Source: Novipirellula aureliae (GTDB lineage Bacteria; Planctomycetota; Planctomycetia; Pirellulales; Pirellulaceae). From it: DNA of 64,000 nt. Where the stretch lies: positions 186,001 to 250,000 of the forward strand of contig NZ_SJPY01000007.1 of assembly GCF_007860185.1 (NCBI RefSeq). The letters run 5' to 3'. Position numbers and translations under genes: made by a program. Position 1 is the first letter of the stretch; every line of letters starts with the position of its first letter. This document shows positions 45,872 through 55,509 of this stretch, one piece after another. The notes beneath the pieces were generated by a model, which saw only the letters and a list, made by a program, of their open reading frames with translations, was not told the origin of the DNA and did no database searches.

Positions 45872-47749
45872 CTATGAGATTGAGATTCGAAGGATTTCAT
45901 GCGAATCGTTGGCATGGGTGACGACGAGATGATCGTCGGCGAGAGAAATCTCTAATCCGGGGTTGCTACCATCAGGACTTATCAGCCAACCGATTGGCTC
46001 TCGTTCTACGCAATTGGTTTCCGCCACGATCGATTCATTGGGTAAAGCAACCCCAAAATCAGGACAATAGACGCCTGGTTCAATTGTCAATTCTCCGGCA
46101 GTCAACATTCGAATCTGTGGCTTGAAATCCAGCCCAGGATGCTCGCAAATCACGTCACCGCTGATTTGAATCGTCGCTTTCCAATCGGGCTCGATTTGTA
46201 GCGTTGAGACCAGGTCGTGTATACCACGGCCAATGAACCAATCGGCGATCAACCAATTGGTTCCGCGATCATGATTTTCGATGGCAATTACCGCTCGAAC
46301 CGTCTCGGTGATGCCGAGGAATTTGTAGGCATCATGGGCGGCCATGCACCATTTGGCTTGATGGCCTTCCGCTAATTCCACACGACCTGTTTTCTTCCAT
46401 CGAACGTGTCCGCGTCGGCCCATGCGAAATCGTGACCAAACGTCGCACTGATCCTCGCCATCGATCGTCACCGTGTTGTGGGACAAAGTCGATCGGGACG
46501 CCTGACGCAGAGGGGTATCTTCGTAGTCATACGTCCCGGTGTCGACGAGGAACCGGTGACCTGCGACCGATGCTTCGATACCAAGTAGGTCGGCATGGCC
46601 GTGAGCAGGCAGATGGTCGCATGCTACCGCGCCAACATCAAACAACAGAAAATCTTGCTGGTCTGAAGATCGCCAAACCCAGTAGTCGTCATTGGTAGCT
46701 GGACTCGCAGAGAGTTCAGATGCTGCGTACTGGGAAGTCTCTGCGACTTCCCCTACCGAATGGAATATGTCGCTGCAAAGGATTCGCGGATTCGGAGTTT
46801 CTTCGAATACAGAATCGCCAAGCAGAGGGATTTGCCCGTCAGGATGAAGGATGGCTTGGAGAAATTCAGCCATTTGCTTGGCGGTGCTTTGGGAACTCTC
46901 AGCGAGATCCCCTACAGCGAGTTGCTGTAAGGAATCCGCGATCTCTTGGACCGCGAGTGTCATGATCGCGTGGTAAGTCGGCGTTCGCTCGAAATGCTCA
47001 CCACTCGACAGGATTTGATTCGACAATTCTCGATCGATCCATTTGTAGAGTTTGTTGGAACGGATTGCTGATTCGCTCTCCAATGCCATGTGCGCGATCG
47101 CTAAAGCCCGCAAGTTTTCGAGCAAATGGTTGCCGCCGAGATCCCATTCTAAATGATTCCAAAGCCAATCCACTTGTTCGCCAACACTCTGCCAAAAGCC
47201 AGATGCCACGTCCATGGGTACATCATACCTACTAGCCAACATCAACCAAACGGGCAATCGTTGGGAGATACAGAAGGGATGCCACGCATCAGGATCGACG
47301 GTGGGAGTCTGATTCGCGGGATCGTCCAACCAACTGCGAACGATCGCCCAAGCGGACTCGGGGCCGACAAGAGAGGCCAACTCTAAAAGTGATTCGTGAT
47401 AATGAAGATGGAATCGCCACAGACGAGGGGCATCAGGATGCCAGTCGATTCGCGGCTGGTCGCCCTTGCCGTCAGCGACCAACGACTTTGAAAGATTCAA
47501 AAACCGGAACGTCCCTTCGCTCATCTGGCGAAGCATTTCAGGGTTCTGACGTGACGGCCACAGACCTAGTCGCCGGTCCGCCATCATCGACAACGTCGCA
47601 ACCGACTCGTCACGAATACGGCAAGAAGTCACTCCAGGCCGATAGGCCCGACGTAAACTCGCTGGGCAACGAGATTGGGCGATTCGATAACCCCGCCAAG
47701 CAAACTGAGACGGCTTGTGGTATCGAAGAAGAGAAAGAAGTCGTTGCAT
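45872..47749 (-). CDS. heparinase II/III-like (alginate-lyase superfamily) protein
   Basis: 625 residues. The N-terminal (alpha/alpha) toroid has LWRFHLHYHESLLELASL, NQTPTVDPDAWHPFCISQRL and WDLGGNHLLENLRAL. The C-terminal heparinase II/III beta-domain has CDHLPAHGHADLLGIEASV, RFLVDTGTYDYED and RSTLSHNTVTIDGEDQCDVW. This could cleave or edit a uronic-acid-containing polymer made by the neighbouring genes. Two REP-like palindromes are translated in frame within it (46695-46762, and a weaker one at 46889-46925), encoding VGEVAETSQ and VGDLAESSQ. The start at 47749 lies 12 bases after the stop of the upstream GT4 gene. Confidence 0.88.
   Translation of the reverse strand: MQRLLSLLRYHKPSQFAWRGYRIAQSRCPASLRRAYRPGVTSCRIRDESVATLSMMADRRLGLWPSRQNPEMLRQMSEGTFRFLNLSKSLVADGKGDQPRIDWHPDAPRLWRFHLHYHESLLELASLVGPESAWAIVRSWLDDPANQTPTVDPDAWHPFCISQRLPVWLMLASRYDVPMDVASGFWQSVGEQVDWLWNHLEWDLGGNHLLENLRALAIAHMALESESAIRSNKLYKWIDRELSNQILSSGEHFERTPTYHAIMTLAVQEIADSLQQLAVGDLAESSQSTAKQMAEFLQAILHPDGQIPLLGDSVFEETPNPRILCSDIFHSVGEVAETSQYAASELSASPATNDDYWVWRSSDQQDFLLFDVGAVACDHLPAHGHADLLGIEASVAGHRFLVDTGTYDYEDTPLRQASRSTLSHNTVTIDGEDQCDVWSRFRMGRRGHVRWKKTGRVELAEGHQAKWCMAAHDAYKFLGITETVRAVIAIENHDRGTNWLIADWFIGRGIHDLVSTLQIEPDWKATIQISGDVICEHPGLDFKPQIRMLTAGELTIEPGVYCPDFGVALPNESIVAETNCVEREPIGWLISPDGSNPGLEISLADDHLVVTHANDSHEILRISIS
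46695..46762. repeat. REP pair inside the heparinase-like coding sequence
   Basis: On the plus strand: GGACTC-GCAGA-GAGTTC, then GGGAAGTC-TCTGC-GACTTCCC followed by CTAC, which is a GTAG head on the reverse strand. It is the same pair as in the wecB-heparinase gap (45768-45857). It is read in frame as part of the protein (about GEVAETSQYAASELSASPA). Confidence 0.8.
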
Positions 47750-47760
47750 GTCCAGCTAGG

Positions 47761-49002
47761 CTACGATTGGTTAGCCACCGACTCCACAACCTTTCGCATC
47801 TCGGTTGCCAATCGGTCACGATTGAAATGCTCCAGTACATACTGACGAGCGTGCTTTGCCTTCGCTGCAGTACCCTCTGGGTGATCGGCCATATTGATTA
47901 CAATTCGAAGCAAATCCTCTTCGTCGTCTGGAATCATCGGCTCGCCACCTCCCGCCTCCATCACGATCTCACGTGCTGGTCCTTTGACCGCCATGATAAT
48001 GGGCCGTTCCATCGCCATCGTCTCAAAAATTTTGGATGGGATAACCGTGCCAAACAGTTCGGTTCCTTTTAGGTGCACCAAGCAACAATTGGAACTGGCC
48101 AGCACCTTTGGCATTTGCTCTTTGGGCAGGCGACCGGTAAAGACAACTTGTTTCTCAACGCCTTGTTCCAATGCCATCGCCTGCAACGGTTCGCGATGTG
48201 CTCCATCACCTGCGATTAAGAACGCGATATCATCGCGTTGCGACGCCTGCAACTTTTTTGCTGCCTTAATGACAACTTCCAATCCGTGCGCCATGCCGAT
48301 CGTTCCGACGTAACTACAAATGAACTTACCCGCTAAGCCGTACTGATTCAAGAATTCGTCGTCGCGTGGTTGCGGATGAAAACTCGATGCATCGACACCA
48401 TTGGTAATGACCGAAATTTTGTCCGCCATCTCAGGCACTTTGCGAGCAACGTTATCACGATAGCCAGTACCGACGGCAACGATACGGTCAGCAGCACGGT
48501 ACATACGAAGCTCGAGCCATTCCAAGAATCGCGTAGCGATACCTTTCTTCATCGCACCGACAGCAGCGATCGATTCAGGCCAGATATCGCGAATTTCCAA
48601 CACGAACGGACGCCATTTTAAGCGAGAAGCCCACACGCCTGCCCAACCGCAAAAGAACTGGGGACTGGTCGCAACAACGACGTCAGGACGAGATAAACGG
48701 AGCGTGGCCAACAATGCACTGACTTGGTAACTCACGTAGTTGGCGATCCGAGGTAGTGTTCCCTTATTGGCAGCAACGTAGGTCCAGACACGGACGACCT
48801 GAATACCGTCAACCGTTTCGACTTGTCGAAAAAAGCGATTTCGATAACCATCAAAGACAACCCCATCAGGACAATTGGGAGCGCAAGTCACAACGGTCAC
48901 CTCATGCCCGGCCTCAACCCAGCGCCGAGCATGTTGATAAGTCCGAGTCGCCGGAGCGTTAACCTCGGGAGGAAAGTAATGACAGTAGAAAAGTATTTTC
49001 AT
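47761..49002 (-). CDS. glycosyltransferase family 4 (WbuB-like)
   Basis: 413 residues with a GT-B fold. The N-terminus MKILFYCHYFPPEVNAPATR followed by TYQHARRWVEAGHEVTVVT is the WbuB/GT4 pattern. The C-terminal domain shows CSYVGTIGMAHGLEVVIKAA, FTGRLPKEQMPKVLASSNC and PSKIFETMAMERPIIM with the donor-phosphate glutamate region. It transfers a sugar, likely an N-acetylhexosamine derivative, to a lipid-linked oligosaccharide. It stops 12 bases before the heparinase gene. Confidence 0.88.
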   Translation of the reverse strand: MKILFYCHYFPPEVNAPATRTYQHARRWVEAGHEVTVVTCAPNCPDGVVFDGYRNRFFRQVETVDGIQVVRVWTYVAANKGTLPRIANYVSYQVSALLATLRLSRPDVVVATSPQFFCGWAGVWASRLKWRPFVLEIRDIWPESIAAVGAMKKGIATRFLEWLELRMYRAADRIVAVGTGYRDNVARKVPEMADKISVITNGVDASSFHPQPRDDEFLNQYGLAGKFICSYVGTIGMAHGLEVVIKAAKKLQASQRDDIAFLIAGDGAHREPLQAMALEQGVEKQVVFTGRLPKEQMPKVLASSNCCLVHLKGTELFGTVIPSKIFETMAMERPIIMAVKGPAREIVMEAGGGEPMIPDDEEDLLRIVINMADHPEGTAAKAKHARQYVLEHFNRDRLATEMRKVVESVANQS

Positions 49003-49220
49003 AAGTGTTGTTCAAAAGTAAATTTTTGCTTGAACTACCTTATGCAACAAATTGTACTATTTATTGAAGCGAAAAATAATATGAATTTATGAGAATTGTT
49101 ATTTCGATTGAGTCTGTACATTTCAGATTGCTGAAAGGCGTTTTTGAAACAAAATCACATCCGAGCAAAAAAAACAAATCAATAACAATTCCTGTCTTAT
49201 CAATGCGTTAGTTCACGCAA
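49003..49220. other. AT-rich 218-base gap upstream of the GT4 gene
   Basis: A markedly AT-rich gap (A-runs, TTATTGAAGCGAAAAATAAT). It marks the boundary where the locus changes from about the composition of the rest of the window to AT-richer DNA. No gene. It probably holds the promoter for the GT4-heparinase-wecB unit. Confidence 0.5.
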
Positions 49221-50258
49221 CTATCTGGTGAGACTTTTAGACACCAATTCGAACGGGATAAAGAAACTACATTGGTCGTACTCAGTGGCATAGGGAGTAA
49301 TCCAAAAACCTTCTTCGGAACCGCTCCCCGCTGCCAGAATGATTTGCCCGTATTGGAAGTACTTCATTGAAAACCTATCCTTCCGAAACTCCAAGAGGCA
49401 ATGCCAGTTTACGCCTTCGTAAGAAAGCCAAAGCTGAGTCTTAGGATAGGTGTTTACCCTGCTAGGCTCACAAGCTGTTGTGAAAACAGTGCTGCAACCA
49501 AATTGGCCAGCGTGGAAAACTGGACCGGCTACCTCCTGTACCCGCTCAGCAACATGGTCGATTCGATTCATGCGATAAATTCCATTCACCTCTTCTGGTG
49601 CATCACTGCCAAAATAGATTGCATCCTGTCGGAAGAGCAAATCGATTGCCCTACTCGACTGGTTTCCACTAAGTACTTTCTGACCATGCCCCCAACTCTC
49701 GTCGAATTTCCATATCGCACATTCGGAGTCATCGTCGCCCGTTGTTACCCAAACGGCCTCATCAATGGGATCCCAAAAAACACCATGGACATGCCTGATA
49801 CCGTGGAATTTGTGGGCCAACTCCCAGTGAACGCCGTCGTCAATGCTCTCCCAGATTCCAATCGGCTCACGGGTAGGATTTGACCGATATTCGCCGTAAG
49901 CCACTCTAGAGTCAGTCGCCAAAAGACGTAGCGGGCGAGAACCATGAATTTTTGAGAGACTACGTGGTTTCTTGCGAGCCTCGTCTAAGCTCCATATATC
50001 CCGACGGTCAAAAATCATCCAACTGCCCGAGCGAATCGGCAAAACATGCTTGGGATTCCCTCTCACGAGCCTCAGAAGTAATCGAGTCTTGGGAATATAT
50101 TTTTCGACTCCTTCAGAAGGCAACTTCCCGATAATCGTGTACTCCCTTCCATCGTTGTGGCTCACAAGTAGATCACGCCCGATACTTTTTAGCACCGTGT
50201 TTCCTTGATGCCAGTGAACTATCCCACGGGTAGAAACTAGCTCATTTGGGTCAAGCAT
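49221..50258 (-). CDS. predicted beta-propeller protein of unknown function
   Basis: 345 residues, no signal peptide. Repeated strands with sialidase/BNR-like bits (GIWESIDDGVHWELAHKF; HGVFWDPIDEAVWVTTGDDD; TQLWLSYEGVNWHCLLEF) suggest a five- to six-bladed propeller. It overlaps the sulfotransferase gene by 8 bases, so both belong to the same transcript. Similar proteins occur in polysaccharide clusters, but I cannot name an activity; a glycan-binding or sialidase-like role is only a possibility. Confidence 0.7.
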   Translation of the reverse strand: MLDPNELVSTRGIVHWHQGNTVLKSIGRDLLVSHNDGREYTIIGKLPSEGVEKYIPKTRLLLRLVRGNPKHVLPIRSGSWMIFDRRDIWSLDEARKKPRSLSKIHGSRPLRLLATDSRVAYGEYRSNPTREPIGIWESIDDGVHWELAHKFHGIRHVHGVFWDPIDEAVWVTTGDDDSECAIWKFDESWGHGQKVLSGNQSSRAIDLLFRQDAIYFGSDAPEEVNGIYRMNRIDHVAERVQEVAGPVFHAGQFGCSTVFTTACEPSRVNTYPKTQLWLSYEGVNWHCLLEFRKDRFSMKYFQYGQIILAAGSGSEEGFWITPYATEYDQCSFFIPFELVSKSLTR

Positions 50259-51204
50259 ATCGTTGCGCCAACTTGCGATTTGTATGTTCCCGTTTCAATG
50301 CGTAAAGCCATGCGCAGAAGCAAACGGCTAACGCAAGTAGTTTGGCTGCACTACGTTTCCATAAATTTAGCGTGCTGGATTTCAAAGACTTCTCGTAAGG
50401 AATCGAGTCCATCGCGGAAAATATTGATAGCTCCGTTGCATAGATTTCAAACGCAGTCAACTCAGACATCCATTTGTTTGCATTGTCTTTTAGCAAAGGA
50501 CCGAAGGTTTCTTTTTTCCATTCAAGTTCGTCGTTGGCGACTAGTTTTTTGGCCGCCGATGCGAATTCCAGCATATCTAATTCGAATCGAACTCCGAGCC
50601 AGTCACAGATTGGTTTAAGCGCATCCTCTGGCGAATCAATTAAATGTTCATAATGGATTTGAAATAATTGAGATTCAAGTAAGCACGCTTCCGCTTTTTT
50701 TGCAAGCAGGAGTTGCGAACGTCCAGCTAGAAGATAGAAGAAAAGACTTCTGCCCTTTGACCAAGCAGCCTTCTTTTTAGAGCAAAGAACGTCTCTTGGG
50801 TCTCGTACAATATGAAGTATTTTCGCGTCAGGCCATATTGCTCCAATAGCCGGTAAAAACTCAATGCATTTGGGATCCTTGTCTCCAACACACGCCTTTC
50901 CAGGAAAGGCACGGAACAGGGATTCGTAAAAGGTGAGCGCTGGATTTTTTGAGTCAGCCGCATTTACATGTTCAATTAGCGATTCTATTCGTTGCAATTT
51001 CTTGTCATCTAACAGTTTGCTTCGAAACGACTCCCCCGAAACAACTTCACCTTTTCTGGAAGCGATGAAACGTCGAAAGAAGCCAGTTTCAGGCAGAAAT
51101 CCAATCTGAGAATGTGCAGCCAACATAGATTGAAGTAGCGAAGTGCCGGACCTGCCAACACCTACGATAAATATCTTTTGTGAAGAAATTAATTTTGATG
51201 TCAT
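50251..51204 (-). CDS. sulfotransferase family protein
   Basis: 317 residues. The 5'-phosphosulfate loop is FIVGVGRSGTSLLQSMLAAH, the 3'-phosphate-binding part is ILHIVRDPRDVLCSKK, and RF/YEHLIDSPEDALKPICDWLG is the usual C-terminal segment. A hydrophobic helix (LLALAVCFCAWLYAL) near the C-terminus suggests membrane attachment. It would transfer sulfate from PAPS to a sugar of the polysaccharide. It overlaps the next GT4 gene by 4 bases. Confidence 0.88.
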   Translation of the reverse strand: MTSKLISSQKIFIVGVGRSGTSLLQSMLAAHSQIGFLPETGFFRRFIASRKGEVVSGESFRSKLLDDKKLQRIESLIEHVNAADSKNPALTFYESLFRAFPGKACVGDKDPKCIEFLPAIGAIWPDAKILHIVRDPRDVLCSKKKAAWSKGRSLFFYLLAGRSQLLLAKKAEACLLESQLFQIHYEHLIDSPEDALKPICDWLGVRFELDMLEFASAAKKLVANDELEWKKETFGPLLKDNANKWMSELTAFEIYATELSIFSAMDSIPYEKSLKSSTLNLWKRSAAKLLALAVCFCAWLYALKREHTNRKLAQRYA

Positions 51205-52358
51205 CGTGAAAGAGCAACTTGTGAAACAAGTTTGTCAAAAATGGAGACGGTGTTTTTGATGTTAAACGTCTTTTCAATGGAGTGCCTTGCAGAATTAGAC
51301 ATCTTTTTGAGCAACTCATCGTCATTCAATAATTGGGTCAGATACATTGCGATGGCTTCAGCGCCCTGACCGTTATCTAGCAAAAAGCCATTGATGCCGT
51401 CTTGAATTATGTCTTTCTCTGTACCATCCGCTGGAGCGGTAATGACTGGTAGACCATGCGCCATTGCGTGACTTATCGCCAGACCGCCTAAACCGGGCAT
51501 AACGAACACATCGCCGAGCATATAATACAAGTTCACATCAATTATTTTTTTCCCAACAAAAACTACCGAATCGGTTATTCCTAATTCACCACAAAGATCT
51601 TTCATTTTAGATGTGAGCGTTCCGTCGCCAACGATCAGCAGTTTAGTCTTATAGTTCCCTTCAAATTTGATTTTTTTAAACGCTTCTAGCAGTACATCCA
51701 GTTTTTTCACGGGGTCTATAGCCCCAACAAAGAGGATTACTTTACAGCCCTCTAGATTCAATTCCTTCTTAAGATGTGCAACTTGCTCACTGTACAATAT
51801 TCGATCAGAATAAACCTTTTCGGTATCTACAACATTCGGAGCAATTTGAATCGAACATGAATCCACATCGTATTTTTCAACATAGTATCTTTTCGAATCT
51901 GTGTTGAATGCGAGACCGCCAGCCGCCCCTTGAATGAACTTGCGTACCCGCTTGTTCATGAATTTCCTAACGATCGAATCCGTGGAGTACATACTACCTA
52001 ATCCGTGCCAGATGTAGGGAATGTTGTACTTGTTACAATAACTCGCAATCGCACTATTATTGGGAAAATTGCTTGGCCCAGTGATCACAACGTCAGGTTG
52101 AATGGTTTGAAGAGTTCTCTTTAGAGTGGGGTTCCAAAAAACATGGGCATATCGCTTGCGATAAGGAAGGTACAGATCAATTGTTGGCAATAATTGATAG
52201 TGAATGTCAGGAATATCGCTTACCGAACGAAACTTACTTTGTTTCCAATGAGATTGACCGAAGATACCAAATACATCATGTCCGTGATTTGATTTCAGTA
52301 ATCGTAGGAAAGGAATTTTATAATGAAGACATACTTGGTGCGTGTAAACGATTTTCAT
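51201..52358 (-). CDS. glycosyltransferase family 4
   Basis: 385 residues, GT-B fold. The N-terminal acceptor half begins MKIVYTHQVCLHYKIPFLRL. The C-terminal donor half has VILFVGAIDPVKKLDVLLEA, LLIVGDGTLTSKMKDLC and VFVMPGLGGLAISHAMAHGL, where an E-x7-E equivalent is expected. The coding sequence is clearly AT-richer than genes left of 49 kb. It overlaps the sulfotransferase gene (ATGA). Confidence 0.86.
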   Translation of the reverse strand: MKIVYTHQVCLHYKIPFLRLLKSNHGHDVFGIFGQSHWKQSKFRSVSDIPDIHYQLLPTIDLYLPYRKRYAHVFWNPTLKRTLQTIQPDVVITGPSNFPNNSAIASYCNKYNIPYIWHGLGSMYSTDSIVRKFMNKRVRKFIQGAAGGLAFNTDSKRYYVEKYDVDSCSIQIAPNVVDTEKVYSDRILYSEQVAHLKKELNLEGCKVILFVGAIDPVKKLDVLLEAFKKIKFEGNYKTKLLIVGDGTLTSKMKDLCGELGITDSVVFVGKKIIDVNLYYMLGDVFVMPGLGGLAISHAMAHGLPVITAPADGTEKDIIQDGINGFLLDNGQGAEAIAMYLTQLLNDDELLKKMSNSARHSIEKTFNIKNTVSIFDKLVSQVALSR

Positions 52359-52450
52359 GCTAGTTGCCGCATCTTTAGTTGATTAGTGTCTCGTCGACTT
52401 AATTTAGTAAAACCTGCCCAATGGAACACAATGCGTTTTATGAGGGGGGA

Positions 52451-53641
52451 CTACCATTGTGATGAAACGGATTGACCGTTTGCCGAGCAAAAGAAGGATT
52501 GTAAACGGGTTGCTTCATTTCTCCACACTTTGGCATAGTTCTGCTCTGAGTTGTATTCAACAAAGCTCTGACCTTTAGTCGTAAGCGAAAATCTGTCACA
52601 TTGATCAAGAGCATGTTCCAACATGTTTGCGAATTCTTTTGATTCCAATGGGTCTGCTGCAAATCCAGCCCCTAAGTCGTCAACAACCCATTTCAACCAA
52701 CCGCTATTTGTAGCAATCACAGGTCGACCCCATGCCAAGCATCGGCAAGCAATCCCAGACGGACGATCAGTACTTCGATAGGGCATCGCAACGAGATCGC
52801 TTGCTATGATTGCCTGCTGAAACTCGTCCTCCGATATGTACCGATCGATGATAATTAGCCGATTCGCCAAAACGGAGTTTTGTTGAATCACCTGGATCTG
52901 AGGGCGAATCTCATCAGATATTTTTCCGATCAGTACCAGTCGGTCCTGGTCGGCGAACCTGGCGACTTCGAATGCGCGTAGTAGCAAGTCGGTTCCTTTT
53001 CGGCGATCCTGTCCGCCAACCGAAACAATCATCCGCCCAGCCGACGGTAAGCCCAATGCTAATCTCGCTTCGGTTTTATCAAAGACAAATTGCGTTGGAA
53101 CAGGATCAGGACATAGAAAAATGCGACTCGCTTTTGAGTTTTTAACCGCTGACCAAGCCAAGGGATCAATCAGAAGTAACCTTTGCCACGGGCCCTTAGT
53201 GGTGATCCACCATTTGAGTTGGTTGGTCCAATTGCGAAGCATCGAAGTCGTTGGTCGTCCGATCTGTGGCTTCATTAAACAAGCATCTATGTTGATTTGT
53301 CGGAGGCAACCATTCAACTTCAATAGGTTCATCATTCCAAGCATCGTAGCAAGTCCATCGGCGGTCGGGATGACAACCAAATCTGGACGAACTCGTTTGA
53401 CAAGTCTAACCAAACATCTGCCGGCTTCGATTGCGTTACTCAATGCCCCCGATGTCGGATTGGCCTCATAAAAATGAACATTCTCATGTTTGAAGTAACG
53501 GCAAATAGACTCATCCCCTGACAACTGAGAAGGCAATGCAACAAGGACATCCGATCCCTCAAACGCACTTGCGGTCTTGGAAGCGTAGGGGAGTCTGTGT
53601 CCACCAACTTTAAACGAATGCTCAAAAACCAAGACTCTCAT
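52451..53641 (-). CDS. glycosyltransferase, GT4-like
   Basis: 396 residues. The GT-B pattern is seen in MRVLVFEHSFKVGGHRLPYA, RMIVSVGGQDRRKGTDLLLR, LIIIDRYISEDEFQQAIIAS and GIACRCLAWGRPVIATNSGW. Acceptor and donor are unknown. A 92-base gap separates it from the next gene downstream. Confidence 0.83.
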   Translation of the reverse strand: MRVLVFEHSFKVGGHRLPYASKTASAFEGSDVLVALPSQLSGDESICRYFKHENVHFYEANPTSGALSNAIEAGRCLVRLVKRVRPDLVVIPTADGLATMLGMMNLLKLNGCLRQINIDACLMKPQIGRPTTSMLRNWTNQLKWWITTKGPWQRLLLIDPLAWSAVKNSKASRIFLCPDPVPTQFVFDKTEARLALGLPSAGRMIVSVGGQDRRKGTDLLLRAFEVARFADQDRLVLIGKISDEIRPQIQVIQQNSVLANRLIIIDRYISEDEFQQAIIASDLVAMPYRSTDRPSGIACRCLAWGRPVIATNSGWLKWVVDDLGAGFAADPLESKEFANMLEHALDQCDRFSLTTKGQSFVEYNSEQNYAKVWRNEATRLQSFFCSANGQSVSSQW

Positions 53642-53914
53642 CGTTGCCGTACCGAAAATCGTCTATCCCCAAAAGGGCGCACCGAGACATAATGGGCCGC
53701 ATTCGTCGTCATCGTTGATAAAACCCAATGTCTAAAGGTAATGCTTTCCGCACAGTAGTTTTCGCTTTGGTGTTCCATATAGGTAATCGCAATTGCAAAA
53801 AAGCAGAGTCCAGGCCAGGCTGCTATGTTGCCTTGCTTTCATCGAAATGGGAAAATAAAACGCGAACAGAGAAGAGTACACGCCAAATCACTCCCTACCT
53901 TCGCAAATCCAGTA
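53642..53914. other. 273-base gap between GT4 and Wzy genes
   Basis: No gene, and no repeat family recognised. Probably contains the promoter or leader of the GT4 gene. Confidence 0.4.
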
Positions 53915-55192
53915 TTACGTAACAGACAGCAGTTGTTTCCAGCGGATTCGTTCGAAGGTGAACTCGCGACTATGTTTTTCCAGTTGACTCAGTGCAATTG
54001 CAAAGAAAAACATCAGCGGAGCTGTTGAAAAAAGGGCAACACTCTTCAGACTTAGAATACAGCTGTAGGTAAATAAAGCTATTAGAATAACGGCCTCACG
54101 CCGCATTTCGGGATAGTGCTTAAGCTTCCCTATAATCTTAATAGCATTTGAGAAGGCTTGAACACAGATATATAGATATATCGAAAATCCGATGATTCCC
54201 AGTTCCCCGAGAATCTCTACAGACAAGTTATGAACATCGAATCCACTCGTTTTCCATCCAGCCGCTGAACCCAGACCAAATAGTAGGTGGAAAAAATCGC
54301 TCTCGGACCATGCCTTGAACAGTAACATGACCATTTCAGCACGGCCTTCGAATCCTCTACGCATGCTTACCTCATTCCAACGGTTTACTTCTCCCAAACC
54401 TAGAAATGAGAAAGTAAGGTATAGGACCAAACCGCCAGCTATGAAACCTGCAAGGGTGAGCAGATACGTTCTGGCCTGGCTTACCTGATTTGCGATTGGA
54501 TAAAACGTTAGTATCACGACAGCCAACGAAACTAATTGTCCTCGAGACTGAGTCCGGAAAACAATGTTACAGGCCAAAGCAAAGGTCGCTAAATGGACCA
54601 TCTTCCACAATGAATTTTTCGGTCTTAAAATGACACAGAAAATTGCGATATACGATGCCGTATCGGCGAGAGCCAAAGGCGGTGTGAACCATTTCAGCGA
54701 ACCGTGATGCATAACAGGCCTGGCAAGAGAGATTCCTCGGACATGCCATTCAACAAAAAACGAAATCACAATCACCAATGGAACCCCGATGTAGATCGCT
54801 GCCTGAACTCCGTCTCGTATCCCATTTTTACTCTGGCTGAGAATGGGTGCGACTAGCAAGTAAAGAACGTAGTATGGCAAGGGCGCACGGCCGTAGTACT
54901 GTGCAAATTCCTCAGGCGCGATTGTCCAAAACCGGCTTGCTTGAGAAAATAGTATCAGCAATATAGCTGCGGCCTGAGTTTTATCGAGATTGAACCGGAA
55001 CTCGTTGCGGCTAAGCCAGCAGAAGGCTGCAAACGCGGTAACAATACCCACTCCCAGATTTACTAAAGACGAGCGATCCAAAAAGATTGCACTGCGTGTT
55101 TGGAAAAACTGTTCAACACCAAACATGGTGAAAACTAAACCGATGGCAACGCCGGGGCGTTTCCAAGATGCAAATGCAAAAGCTAAAAGCAC
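53915..55192 (-). CDS. Wzy/O-antigen ligase-type membrane protein
   Basis: 425 residues with about 11-12 hydrophobic segments and a large loop (about 240-330, NRWNEVSMRRGFEGRAEM), the layout of the Wzy_C/O-antigen ligase superfamily. It polymerises or ligates lipid-linked repeat units in the inner membrane and pairs with the Wzx flippase further on. The first helix appears to begin before the GTG at 55192 (in-frame IIWLVIFGAVLLAFAFA). An ATT codon at 55219 follows an AAGAAGGA ribosome binding site, so an ATT start is possible. Confidence 0.82.
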   Translation of the reverse strand: MLLAFAFASWKRPGVAIGLVFTMFGVEQFFQTRSAIFLDRSSLVNLGVGIVTAFAAFCWLSRNEFRFNLDKTQAAAILLILFSQASRFWTIAPEEFAQYYGRAPLPYYVLYLLVAPILSQSKNGIRDGVQAAIYIGVPLVIVISFFVEWHVRGISLARPVMHHGSLKWFTPPLALADTASYIAIFCVILRPKNSLWKMVHLATFALACNIVFRTQSRGQLVSLAVVILTFYPIANQVSQARTYLLTLAGFIAGGLVLYLTFSFLGLGEVNRWNEVSMRRGFEGRAEMVMLLFKAWSESDFFHLLFGLGSAAGWKTSGFDVHNLSVEILGELGIIGFSIYLYICVQAFSNAIKIIGKLKHYPEMRREAVILIALFTYSCILSLKSVALFSTAPLMFFFAIALSQLEKHSREFTFERIRWKQLLSVT

Positions 55193-55509
55193 CGCACCAA
55201 ATATTACTAGCCAAATAATTTCGTAGTTCCTTCTTCAGTCGTTTTGGTTGGTCGCCGATGGGAATGGATTCTAACAAGGAGCGAATAATCCCCATGCTTG
55301 TATGTTCCCATATCTATGAATACAGTTTGGGGTTGGCGAATATATTCAATTTTACTTTTCAAGATTCCTGTCCGCAGCGGCGTCGCTTAGGGCTACGTGG
55401 CAAGGCGATTCCAGTCACGCTCGAGAGCAGGACGTCACCAACAACCACACCTGTCGAAGTATCTCTATTTTCGTCTAAACTACCTTCTGACGGCAATGCT
55501 GCAAGTGAG
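55193..55509. other. 317-base gap between Wzy and asparagine-synthetase-like genes
   Basis: No confident gene. On the minus strand one frame from about 55548 to 55365 reads SLDENRDTSTGVVVGDVLLS and later SPKRRRCGQES before a stop. It has no clear start and could be a remnant. The true start of the Wzy gene may fall in the first 30 bases. Confidence 0.4.

Noticed and set aside
47389-48072. 227-residue plus-strand open frame
   Set aside because: Spans the antisense of both the heparinase and GT4 genes; no recognisable domain.
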